Assembly: GCA_954871525.1 (NCBI GenBank)
Contig: OX940861.1
Location: forward strand, 12,508,842-12,572,841
Length of the DNA stretch: 64,000 nucleotides
From: Parietaria judaica
Taxonomy: Eukaryota; Streptophyta; Magnoliopsida; Rosales; Urticaceae
Reading direction: 5' to 3'
Shown: positions 24,334-35,000 of the stretch, piece by piece
How positions within the stretch are numbered: position 1 is the first letter of the stretch
How the letters are laid out: every line of letters begins with the position of its first letter
Notes under the pieces: generated by a model
What the model was told of the DNA's origin: nothing
Databases searched by the model: none
Seen by the model: only the letters and a program-made list of their open reading frames with translations
Program-made: the position numbers and the translations under genes

Positions 24334-24985
24334 AGGGGCGGACCCAGTCACGATTGGGGGTGGCTGATGTCACCCCCGGGTTGTCCGGCGGAAATTTTTA
24401 CGTTAAAAATTTAAAATTAAAATGTTCAGATTAAGTACATATTTCAAAAATGTCTTAGAGAATAGAAAAGAAACTTTGGTTTAGTGGATGAAACCAATTC
24501 CAACCTCACTCATGATGAAGGATTGAACATTGCTACCTACCTTTTTTACACTATTTTGCTTATACTATGTCACTTACAACTTTATTTTCGGTAAGAAAAA
24601 TTATGTAACTGCATATAGATATAGCTATAGCTAGGTAGTGAATCTCTTTATATATAATTATGAATAAAGGAGTTTGAGAAATTATTGTATATATGTAACA
24701 ACAATGTGTCTTAATTTTTTGTTTGTTAAATTCTTTTTTGAAATTGATTGGAATATTGGATAGCTACACATTAATATAAAAAAATTATTTGAAAGCTCAT
24801 TATTTATAAAAAAAAAAAAAAAGAGAGATATTCTTTCTACTCGCTATGTAATAAAAAATAATTGTCAATCTAAAAATTTAAAATGATATTCTCTTTGTTC
24901 GCTACCTCGTAAAAATATTTCGATATGTAATTTAATATTGTTTGTGTATCGTCACCCCTGACTCATAATCCTGGGTCCGCCCCCT
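24334..24985. mobile_element. hAT-like MITE
   Basis: Ends are inverted: AGGGGCGGACCCAG at the left and CTGGGTCCGCCCCCT at the right. GCGATAT is repeated directly outside both ends (24327-24333 and just after 24985), close to the 8 bp typical of hAT elements. The interior is AT-rich and has no transposase frame, so it is non-autonomous. Confidence 0.75.
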
Positions 24986-25362
24986 GGCGATATTGTTCGT
25001 TGTTGCATTTATTTGTCTTAATTTATTGTCTTCTCTTTTATATCTTCAATTTATACGGGTGGTAATAAATTTATAATTGTTTAATATTTGTCCACTAAAG
25101 GTAACAACTATATTTTAGAGTCGAAGTGATGAAATTGATATTGAAGTTTTCAATCTTTTTATGTTATAATTAAATTTGTTGAATTCACTTAAGTATACAT
25201 ATTAAACCACGCACAATTATTAATTATTAATTATACCGAGTTGGATTTAGTTAAAAATAAACATATAAATCTACATGTTCAATAATAAATACCATATAAA
25301 AAATGATCCTAATTTTATAAAGCTATAAAGCAAGGAAATAAAACAACTTAGATTCGTTTTTT

Positions 25363-26630
25363 TGGAAAATTACGGCAAAAATATCCAATTTTTGGTCAAC
25401 GTGTCTCCCTTGTACCCAATCTTTAAAACTTGCGGCAAAAATACCCAACATGCGTTGACCGTGACTTTGGCATGAAAACGTTAATTTTTCCGTTAACATC
25501 CGCCATGTGGCCGTTAGCGGCAAAATTACCCAATTTTTTTTTTAATTTTTAATTTTTTTTATTTACATTTTTTTCTTTATTTGATTAGTGATAATTACTT
25601 GAATTCCAAATACATGGAATAACACAAAAGTTAGTCAAAACATCAATTGATTTCTTAATGTGCTTGTAGAAGCTACATTTGCTAATAAAAATCTTATTAT
25701 TATGAGAAATTTTAAACATAGCATTATACAAAAGTCGATCATGATATCAATTATCAATTGTATATTAATTTGCTTGGAGAAACTAATTTGCCGACTAAAC
25801 CTAATCATGAATAAAACAATTACATAGTTAATTTAAGGTTGATAGTCAAACTTTAAACCAAAACCTAATCATATTATTTTTGTTACATTTGCCTATCTAA
25901 ATATATAGCATGACATCTCAAAGAAATATTATATAATATGTATATATATGTGAAACTCTTAGCGCATATATTTTCAAGTTATGACCATTACTTATATTTT
26001 TATGTCTTTTTTTCGTCTGAACATACTTTCAAGTCTTATTTTGTTATCGGGGATATTTTTAGAGACGTTAATAAGCCGAGTTGATGTCATGCTATATATT
26101 TATATAGTCAAATGTAACAAAAACAATATGATTAGGTTTTTGTTTAAAGTTTGACTGTCAACCTTAAATTAACTATGTAATTGTTTTATTCATGATTAGG
26201 TTTAGTCGGCAAATTAGCTTCTCCAAGCAAATTAATATACAATTGATAATTGATATCATGATCGACTTTTGTGTAATGCAATGTTTAAAATTTCTCATAA
26301 TAATAAGATTTTTAGTAGCAAATGTAGATTATACAAGCACATTAAGAAATCAATTGATGTTTTGACTAACTTTTGTGTTATTCCATGTATTTGGAATTCA
26401 AGTAAAGAAAAAATATATAAATTAAAAAAATTAAAAATTAATTTTTTTTCCAAAAAAAAATAAGTTTAGGTATTTTTTGCCGCTAACGGCCACATGGTGG
26501 ATGTTAACGGAAACGTCTTCATGCCAAAGTCACGGTCAACGCACGTTGGGTATTTATGCCGCCAATTTTAAAGGTTGAGTTAACGGGAGCACGTTGACCA
26601 AAAGTTGGGTAATTTTGCCGTAATTTTCCC
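25363..26630. mobile_element. Foldback (long-hairpin) MULE-like element
   Basis: A near-perfect inverted repeat with arms of about 570 bp (25363-25930 and 26060-26630) and a short loop. Ends are GGAAAATTACGGCAAAAAT and its complement. Inner parts of the arms also pair, for example ACACAAAAGTTAGTCAAAAC with GTTTTGACTAACTTTTGTGT and GCCGCTAACGGCCACATGG with CCATGTGGCCGTTAGCGGC. It has no coding sequence. The end motif (GGCAA, TTGGTCAAC) resembles the other MULE-type MITEs in this window. Confidence 0.85.
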
Positions 26631-26792
26631 TTTTTTATAACAAATATTGCTTTGTTAATGATGCATTGTCATTTATTTAAAATTTCATTGTTATTTTTCA
26701 CAAATATGCGTTGTTTTGGATTATTGGTGGCATTAACATCGTAAATATCCAAATTTTGTATATTTGAGATACTTTAATACTAAAAAAAATTA

Positions 26793-27852
26793 GGGTTAAT
26801 ACCCCGGCAAATATACCCAAGTTGTTCAAAAATATGTCGATGAGGAACCACTTTTTTTTTCCAATGTTATATATACCTAAGTTGTTGTTTTCCAGTGCAA
26901 TATATACTCAAGTTGTTGTTTTGCGTTCTTTTTAAGAAATTCATCTCTTTCTGTTAATTTTAATATTTTGTTATTAGTGGGCCTTTATCTTTCCTTTATA
27001 TGGAGCTCCATTGGTATACAATAAACCCAGATGAACATCTTCATCATAAATGAACAAATAATCTCATCTTCTCCATGTCTTTCTACATTCAAATGGAGAG
27101 TTTTGGTCTCTGAGAAAAAAAGAGTCTGGTGCTCTCCAATGGCGAGTCAAATCTCATTGACATTCAAAGCGATATTTTTGCAACCCTAGGGGCTAGGTCC
27201 TCCTTAGTTTCACCAACGGTGAAGGAGCTTCATTGCTCTATGCAGAACAGTCGGAAGCTCCAAGGAAGCACAATATAATGTTCGGCTCGTTTGTATGTCG
27301 ACATTTTTTAATTCTCAGTCCGAGAGAGGTCCATGTCCAATCCCGTCGTTGCTTGTAGTACTGGATGACCATGAACAAAGGCTTGGTGGGATCGGCGCTA
27401 GCTTCGTAGCTCTTGAGTTTTTTTGCGGAAACCTCTCCATCTGAACCGGTGGTGGTAGAGGCAAGACCTCTTCCGAGGATCCAGACCTCTCATATGGTAG
27501 GTGTCGGATGATCCGAACAACCCTGAAACGCATAGCATATGGTCGGTAAGAGGCGGCGACAGTGGAAAAGGCCGCGGTAGAGATGCCGATATATGCGACA
27601 ATGGCTTCATGAAGAGTCTCCCAGAGCTGAAGCGCAATAGTTGAAAGCTCCTTTGCGAGTTTGGTTTGAGAGGCAGATAGGGGGAGGAGAGAGAGGCCCA
27701 CTAATTAAAAATAAATTAATAAAAATTGATGAATTTTGTTTTTTAAATGCAAAAACAACAACTTGGGTATATATAACTCTGAAGAACAAAAAATTGACTC
27801 TATATTGACATGTTTTTGAACAACTAAGGTATATATGCCGGTATTATTATTT
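26793..27852. mobile_element. Pack-MULE-like element with captured gene fragments
   Basis: Terminal inverted repeats read inward as TAATACCCCGGCAAATATAC at the left and TAATACCGGCATATATACC at the right, both followed by a GTTGTTCAAAAA motif. They enclose about 650 bp of higher-GC, gene-like DNA (27040-27690) between AT-rich arms. One captured piece is a membrane steroid-binding protein fragment (separate entry). Another, 27080-27270, is not recognised. The target duplication is unclear in A/T-rich flanks. Confidence 0.7.
27315..27650 (-). pseudogene. Captured fragment of a membrane steroid-binding protein (MAPR family) gene
   Basis: On the minus strand the reading IALQLWETLHEAIVAYIG matches the N-terminus of plant MSBP1/MAPR proteins. 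In another frame comes VSGLFGSSD, then SSEEVLPLPPPVQM, and then a piece resembling the start of the cytochrome-b5-like domain (KLKSYEASADPTKPLFMVIQ). That is the family order: membrane helix, acidic linker, PLPPPVQ motif, haem-binding domain start. The start codon is ATT instead of ATG, and at least two frameshifts separate the pieces. Only the first 90 or so residues of the gene are represented. It is a broken copy inside a transposon, not a functional gene. Confidence 0.75.
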
Positions 27853-28738
27853 TTTTATTTTATTTTTTACTTTACAATAATCATCCCTTAGTGTAGGGCC
27901 CTTTAGCATTGTAGATACTTCGGTCATTAAATATAACTTTTAATCTTCATATATCATTTTTTTATATAGAAAAATGATGACGAATATGAACCCAAATTCT
28001 TCATATATATTTTGACATTTTAATACGCACTTTTTTTTAATCTATATATTATAAAAGGAGGAAACAACAAGTGATGTGTCAAAGTAACATTAGAGCATTC
28101 TACTTTTCTCTTTTCTAAGAGCTTCAAAGTGATATAGTGAAGTAGAATCAAAGGATTCATATTTCTCTTTTTTAATAGATTTTTGAATTTTTAATGAAAA
28201 TATATTCCTCATATATTACAATTATCTATATATTATAAAAGGAGGAAATCTATATATTATAAAAGGAGGAAACAACAAGTGATCTGTCAAAGTAACATTA
28301 GAGCATTCTCCTTTTTTTTTTTTTCTTTTTCTAAGAGCTTCAAAGTGATATGGTGAAGTAGAATCAAAGGATTCATATTTCTCTTTTTTAATAGATTTTT
28401 GAATTTTTAATGAAAATATATTCCTCATAAATTACAATTATCTATATATTATAAAAGGAGGAAATCTATATATTATAAAAGGAGGAAACAACAAGTGATG
28501 TGTCAAAGTAACATTAGAGCATTCTCCTTTTCTTTTTTTCTAAGAGCTTCAAAGTGATATAGTGAAGTAGAATCAAAGGATTCATATTTCTCTTTTTTAA
28601 TAGATTTTTGAATTTTTAATGAAAATATATTCCTCATAAATTAAAATTATCTATATATTATAAAAGGAGGAAACAACAAGTGATGTGTCAAAGTAACATT
28701 AAAGCATTCTCCTTTTCTTTTTTCTAAGAGCTTCAAAG

Positions 28739-29323
28739 TAGGGTTGAGCATGGGTTGGGTTGGGCCGCCCCCATACTTTTTATGGACCCGACCCGATCAC
28801 TTCGGGTTCCCAAAAAAATGCCCGATTCGACCCAAAATTTTTTAATGCCCGAACCAAACCGTCCCAATAAAAAATCGGGTTGGGTTGGTTTGGGTCGCCA
28901 TGGCCCGATTAATTAAAATTTAATCTTATATAACAAAAAATAATATGAAAAAAATGCATCAATTAACTCAAAATTCAAGTAAAAATACCCCAAACAAATT
29001 TAATCAAACAAACATACACTAAATAATGTAAAACATGAAAATGAGAGATTGAAAGGTCTTTGAATGTAAATAAAATTGAGGATGAGAAATTTTAAAAGAC
29101 TATAGATTGCACTACTTGAATAAAAAAATCAATATGAAATATATATTAATTATATTGGTCGGGTCGGAGACCCCGACCCGACACAAGGTATTGGACCCGA
29201 CCCCTACCCGAATAATAGTCGGGTCAGGCCCGATCCGACCCAATTTTGAGCGGGTTAGATTGGGGTCGGGTCTATAGCGGATTGGGTTGGGCCATCGGGT
29301 TGGGTCTAAAATGCTCACCCTTA
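28739..29323. mobile_element. hAT MITE inserted in the 190-bp array
   Basis: Terminal inverted repeats TAGGGTTGAGCAT and ATGCTCACCCTTA. A perfect 8-bp target duplication CTTCAAAG lies at 28731-28738 and 29324-29331. The interior is rich in GGGTTGGGTTGG and GACCCGACCC strings near both ends and AT-rich in the middle. It has no transposase. Confidence 0.9.
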
Positions 29324-29582
29324 CTTCAAAGTGATATAGTGAAGTAGAATCTATATATTATAAAAGGAGGAAACAACAAGTGATGTGTCAAAGTAACATT
29401 AGAGCATTCTCCTTTTCTTTTTTCTAAGAGCTTCAAAGTGATATAGTGAAGTAGAATCAAAGGATTCATATTTCTCTTTTTTAACAGATTTTTGAATTTT
29501 TAATGAAAATATATTCCTCATAAATTACAATTATCTATATATTATAAAAGGAGGAAATCTATATATTATATAAGGATGAAAC

Positions 29583-30320
29583 TGTTGGAAAATAATTGCA
29601 GTTGAATAAAATTTAGATAGCGTCGAGTCAGTCGAAATGTCGAATACTCGAGACGAACGCTCTATCCAATTACTGGGATATGTTCCGACGTGTGAACGTT
29701 ACGTAAAACGGTCATATTGATTATGTCCGTTATGAATATTGAATTCAATTTATCAAGTTACGGATTAATTGCAATTTATTATTAGCCGTTACAGAATTTA
29801 TTGTTAATCAATTCAATGTCTCAATCCCGCATCTATAAATTGAAGTGACCTCGAACCTATTCGACACACCGTTTGCAAAACTACTTTCCGAAAACCTCTC
29901 TAGATACGAATTTGCTTCTCAGTTTTTCACTCCGCAAATTCAGCTTTTGATGCTTCCCATGTTTCTTTGTCGTGAGTCTTTCGGTAACGGAGTTCAAGAA
30001 GATTCGGTTCGCCGGCGGACTTCGAAGTGCTACAGAGTTCCCGGTCGTCCCGTTATATCCTGGGAAGCTATCGCCTAACGAACCTCAAGCACGTAGAGGA
30101 GGCGAATCAAGCTTTAAGTAGAGCGTCCAACGCGTCTCGGGAATTGCTTACTGTTTTTCCAATTTTACAGGATCAAGAAGACATGATCGGATCAAAACTA
30201 CAAGTCGATGTTCGTCAAATCTAAGAATCTACACGATAAGTATTATGGAATTTATTTGCCACTGTTTTTGCTCATATTTGTTTCTCATGAATATGATCTA
30301 TATAGAAAATATACCCAACA
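29583..30320. mobile_element. Solo LTR, probably Copia type, in the 190-bp array
   Basis: A 738-bp unit starting TGTTGG and ending CCAACA. A perfect 5-bp duplication GAAAC lies at 29578-29582 and 30321-30325. TATA-like TATAAAT lies at about 29832. Its family is assigned only from the TGTTGG...CCAACA ends and length. Confidence 0.85.
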
Positions 30321-30687
30321 GAAACAACAAGTGATGTGTCAAAGTAACATTAGAGCATTCTCATTTTCTTTTTTCTAAGAGCTTCAAAGTGATATAGTGA
30401 AGTAAAATCAAAGGATTCATATTTCTCTTTTTTAATAGATTTTTGAATTTTTAATGAAAATATATTCCTCATAAATTACAATTATCTATATATTATAAAA
30501 GGAGGAAACAACAAGTGATGTGTCAAAGTAACATTAGAGCATTCTCCTTTTCTTTTTTCTAAGAGCTTCAAAGTGATATAGTGAAGTAGAATCTATATCT
30601 ATATATTATAAAAGGAGGAAACAACAAGTGATGTGTCAAAGTAACATTAGAGCATTCTCCTTTTCTTTTTTCTAAGAGCTTCAAAGT

Positions 30688-31446
30688 TGTAGAGGGGGTT
30701 TTTCACCACCCTTGTCCAGTCACAAAGACAATCATCAAATAATAAATAAAATGACAGCAAATGATGAGTATCTCTGTTTTATTATGATTTCCGAAATGGG
30801 CTCGGTTTTCTTCCGTTAAATAGCTGGACAGATGAAGGATCATGAGCCTCGGATAATTCTTTTTCTCAGGCCTTTTTCTTGCCTTTGCTGAGTCTTTTTT
30901 CTCTCCCTTTTGTTCGAACTCCCCAACCCTTACAAATGAGGCTTATCTTGCCTTTTATAGAGTTTACAATGCCTTCCTGCTCTATCTTTCCCGCCTATTT
31001 CCTCTTTAATCATCATTTTCTGACGTGATTTGAAGGCAGCGGGGTTTATCCTCACTTTATGTCACCTCCGAGCATGCTGCCGTAGTGGGTAGGTGCGCCG
31101 CATTAAATGCGCGTCTCGTCAGCCGTCATTCGGCTCTGCAGGCCTCCGTCGCTGACGCTCTCGTCGAGTGAGTAGGTCGGCTTCATTAAATGCACGTCTC
31201 TTCGGCTGTCATCGGGCTCTGCATAATCATCATGACGAAGTTCCTCGTCGAGTCGTGATGGGACGCTTCATCGCGACCCGCTTGCTCGCGTGGCTGCGTC
31301 CCCTCGCTGATGAACCTCCTCGGGGTATTCCTCCTCGGGGATAACTCCCTCTTCGCTGGTGAACTTCCTCGCCTCCCTCATGTCGTTTATGGACCAAACG
31401 ACACGAGTTGTGTTGAGGATGGATTTGACCAAATCCGACCTTAACA
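30688..31446 (-). repeat. 3' LTR of element 2
   Basis: A 759-bp LTR, plus-strand ends TGTAGAGGGGG and CCTTAACA. Read on the minus strand, a TATA-like box (TATAAAAGG) stands at about 30952-30961. It is almost identical to the right LTR. Confidence 0.93.
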
Positions 31447-31465
31447 GTTAGTCCCCCATTTTATC
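31447..31465 (-). promoter_or_regulatory. Polypurine tract of element 2
   Basis: On the minus strand AAAATGGGGGACTAAC immediately precedes the LTR, as in element 1. This sets the element's sense strand as minus. Confidence 0.65.
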
Positions 31466-31879
31466 AAGTGTATACACTTGGTAAAATAAAGTATAACTGC
31501 CTTGGGGGTTGGCACTAGCCGGCGTCGATTGGCTCGTGGTCGGTGACTCCTTCTTCGGCTCCTCGCGTGGTCATATTATGAAGTCGCTCCCTTCCCTCGC
31601 TAGGCTTCCTTTGCTTCCCTAAGTCCCAGCGAAACTCTCAGCGACGAAGATTTCTCAACGTTGCTCGGGTCCGGGACCCACCTCGATTTTGCTTTCCCAA
31701 AAATCTGTCAGCCTCGAATCTTACGCACGTCCCTTCAGCATTGAATGACCATCCTTTTTTGCATTTGAGGGCCTGTAGAGATTTATAACGGGCCTTTGAA
31801 ACGAACCGTTGATGAGTTAGCAAGCTTCGATTTTGGGCCGTCAGATTAAAGACGTGTCTACTCATCATTCTTCCCTTTC

Positions 31880-31886
31880 TATAAAT
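31880..31886 (+). promoter_or_regulatory. TATA-like box of the antisense gene, element 2
   Basis: TATAAAT at 132-138 bp before the ATG at 32018. The DNA between the LTR and this site (31466-31879) contains no protein and probably holds the promoter. Confidence 0.55.
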
Positions 31887-32017
31887 TCGAGATTCAAAAC
31901 CATTTTTCCAGGCATTTTCGTATCTTTTCAAGAATTCTCTCCAGGTTTCTTTTTGCTGTTGTTTATCCTCATCTCCTCGTCCCCGAAATTCTTCCTCCTT
32001 CTCCCTCAGACGCCTCG

Positions 32018-35000
32018 ATGGGTCCATCCCGCTCCGGCCCAGTCTTTAAGACTCAGAGTCCCTCTTCCGTCATGACGGAAGAGGGCTTGAAGTATATCGT
32101 CGATAACCACACTGACTCAGGGACCTGCTTTGCCCGTCTTCCTCTCGAGGGCGAGTTCGCCGATGAACCTCAGAGCGACTTCGTTTGCGTCTATGAATCG
32201 TTCTTCCGCGTCGTCGGCCTTCGCCTCCCGACGCCGCTCCTGGTCGTGGCGTTTCTCTACGCCTTCGGGGTTCCGATTGCTCAGGTGAGCCCCAACACTC
32301 TTCGCCTCCTCCTTTGTACGCTGGCCATTGCATGTGAACATAAAGTGGAGCTCACGCTCGAGGACCTGATGCGTCTCTTCAAAGTCTCCCGTAATCCAAA
32401 GAATCTGGGTCGTTTTGCCATCTCTCATCGCGTCCGACCGCACATCCTCCTGAACACGCCCTCGAACGAATCCGGCTGGGAGAATAAATATTTCTTTGTT
32501 CGTGTGGACAATTCCAACTTCGGTCCCCACCATGCTTTCCTACCGACGGATTTGGTGCTCGAGGGAGCGGACCTCCCTCGATTCAAGCTTGAGGAGAATG
32601 AGGAGGCCGAGGCGCGGTTCAAGAGCATCCACGCTGCTCTCCTTGCCAATCCCAGGCGTGATTGGAGTAAAGACTTCGGGGGCCAGCGGCTTGAGAAATC
32701 TGGGGTTTATCAATTGGCCCGAATACACGGGGCGCCCCCTAACACTCTTCTCCCGAAAGGTTTCCTTCGCGAACCGGCCCCGGAGGGGTCTCCCGCGGAG
32801 CGGAGGAAAACCGCCCCAAGGCTGAAGAAGAACGCCGAGGACAAAGTCGCGGCTGCTAGGGATAGCGCTCCCGTTGGTCGGGATCGGGAGGCGCACAGAT
32901 CGTCGAGGTCCCGGGCAGAATCTGACGCTTCTCGCTTCATGGGGCTCACCCTCCGAGAGGGCGGTTTCTCGAGCAAACGCCCCGTCGAGGATACTGGTGA
33001 CGAGCGAAGAACAAGGGCGAGGACGGAGTCCACGGCCCGCTCCTCGCAAGATATTTCCCGCTCCTTGAGGAGGTCTTCTCGGGAGGAAAACTCACTGGGC
33101 AAGCGCCCCGCCGAGGAAGTGCGTGATGCTTCTTCTGCAAAGAAGGCGAGAATTCCCGACCCGACTCCTAAATTCGAGGCGGCTAATCCGTCTCAAGGAG
33201 CCGCGGAAGGGACTTCGGGCACCGCGTCTGTCGAGGGCGCAACGGGGAGGATAGGACCGGCGGCGGACGTGTGCGCACACCCCACCGAGGACTCGCGGGA
33301 GAGACTGGAGATGGAAGACATCGAGCATCTGGTCGTCGCGCCGGATGCTCCTCCTCCGCCTCCGTCGGGGGCCGAGAACCCCACTCCTCTTTCTGCTCCG
33401 GGGGCCGCGACCCGGCCTTCCCTGTCACCGCCTCGGGGAATCCCCGATGAAGCGATGCGGGACCCGGTTGCGGCCTCAATGCCTCCGACTCAGCCTTTGG
33501 TCAAAGGGACCAATGCTCCTGACGACGGGAGTACGGGGCCCGTTGGCGAGGAAGACGCTCCAAGACAGATCCTCCCCGGGCCCCCGCAAGAACAATCAGG
33601 GGTGCACCCCGATATGAATCTCGCTAATCCGAAGCTTCTTCCCGATGCTCCCGGCGTCGAGGCCCTCGAGGGCTCAATGGTCCGGTCTTCCCCCGATCTT
33701 ACCGGCGTCTCCAGCTCGCAAGTACCTCTTACCACTCATTCCAGCGCGTTGTCCCAATTAGCGGATGACTTGGCGCAGCCTTCCGAGCCATCCCTTGACC
33801 TCGAGGAAATCACCGAGGAGGCACCTACCGGGTCGCCGCGGGCTCAAACCAGCTTCCCAACCTTGCCGCCTCCGGGAGCACTTCCCGCGGCTGAAGCTTC
33901 TCATGGGCTCGTCGAGCCTTCCAGCGATCCCATGGGGAACTTAGAATTGGTTGACCGCGTTGCCCGGGGGGTGGCCCTGTTGTCGGACGTTATCGCGTCC
34001 ATGCAGCTATCCGCCGCTAGGGTTGAGAGAGAGAGCAATGAATTGTCGGCAGAACTCTCGATAGTCCGCGAACGGTTTGAGGCTTCCACCCACGACGGGC
34101 AGAAGTTCCAGGGGCAGATTGAGAAGCTTTCCTCGGAGCTCGACGAAGCCAAATCCAACTTGGAGTCGGAGAACTCATTGCGCCGGGCCGCTGAGGCTGA
34201 GCTCGACGAGGCTAGATCTGCCTTGGAGTCGGAAAGCTCATTGCGCCGTGCCGCTGAAGCGGAGCTCAACGAAGCCAAGTCCATCTTGGAATCGGAAGTT
34301 TCGCTGCGCCGGGCCGCCGAGGCCAAACTCGCGGAACAGCAAAACTCTTACGCTGTTATGGAGGCGAGCCTCTCCGATAAACTCCGGCTTCAAGCGGAAT
34401 GCCTTGCTCAGATAGGCGAGGCCATTGGCGTATCGCCCGAGCGGGAAGACCAGCTGGTGTCTGGGGTCAATACCGCGTTGAAGAAGCTCGCTGATGACCT
34501 TGAGGCTGCGCGAGCCGAGGCAGTTGAGGAGCGTCGTGGCCGAGAGCGCTTGTTCGAGGAGGCTCAAGCCAAGTTGGAGCGTCTGTCGGCGAAGTACGGT
34601 TTTCTTGATCAATCAATCAACGCCCATCGCTTGGCCGCTGCGTACCAGGCCAATATCGCCTTGGTTGAGAAGAACCCCCTGGCGGCACAAGCCGGGCACC
34701 TTGATACGCTCTTATCCTCGTGGCGCGAGAGCCGCAACCAGCACCGGGCTTTGGTCAAAGAGCTGGACCAGAAGTCTGCCCGGGATCCCAAATCTCCGCC
34801 GCTCTCTCCCTGCAAGCCGCCAACCTCGGACTGCCGGAGACTCGAAGACCTTGCCTCAGAAGTGGCAGCCCTTGGATCGGCATCGCGCGACGGATCCGGC
34901 CCGAGCACCGAGATCCCGGTGCTCCCAGAGCCCACGGTATAAGATGTTTCCTTAGAGCCTCCCTTTCTATTTCCCGCTCTTGTAAATTTCGCATTTCGTG

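Larger units (their letters stand above)
28040..30687. repeat. Array of about 190-bp repeats, possibly tandem Helitron ends
   Basis: The unit begins ATCTATATATTATAAAAGG, continues GAAACAACAAGTGATGTGTC and AAGAGCTTCAAAGTGATAT, and ends near ATTCCTCATAAATTACAATT. Starts are near 28040, 28223, 28440, 28648, 29349, 29534, 30483 and 30597, with a partial unit after the insertion ending at 30320. Some junctions hold an extra copy of the first 24 bp. A TC start followed by a TATATATTATAAAAG stretch resembles 5' ends of plant Helitrons; that link is inference. The array resumes at 39809-39905 after element 2. Confidence 0.85.

Noticed and set aside
32496..34955. Many short frames in other frames or on the minus strand over the antisense gene of element 2
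   Set aside because: Shadows of the GC-rich 973-codon exon; no homology of their own.
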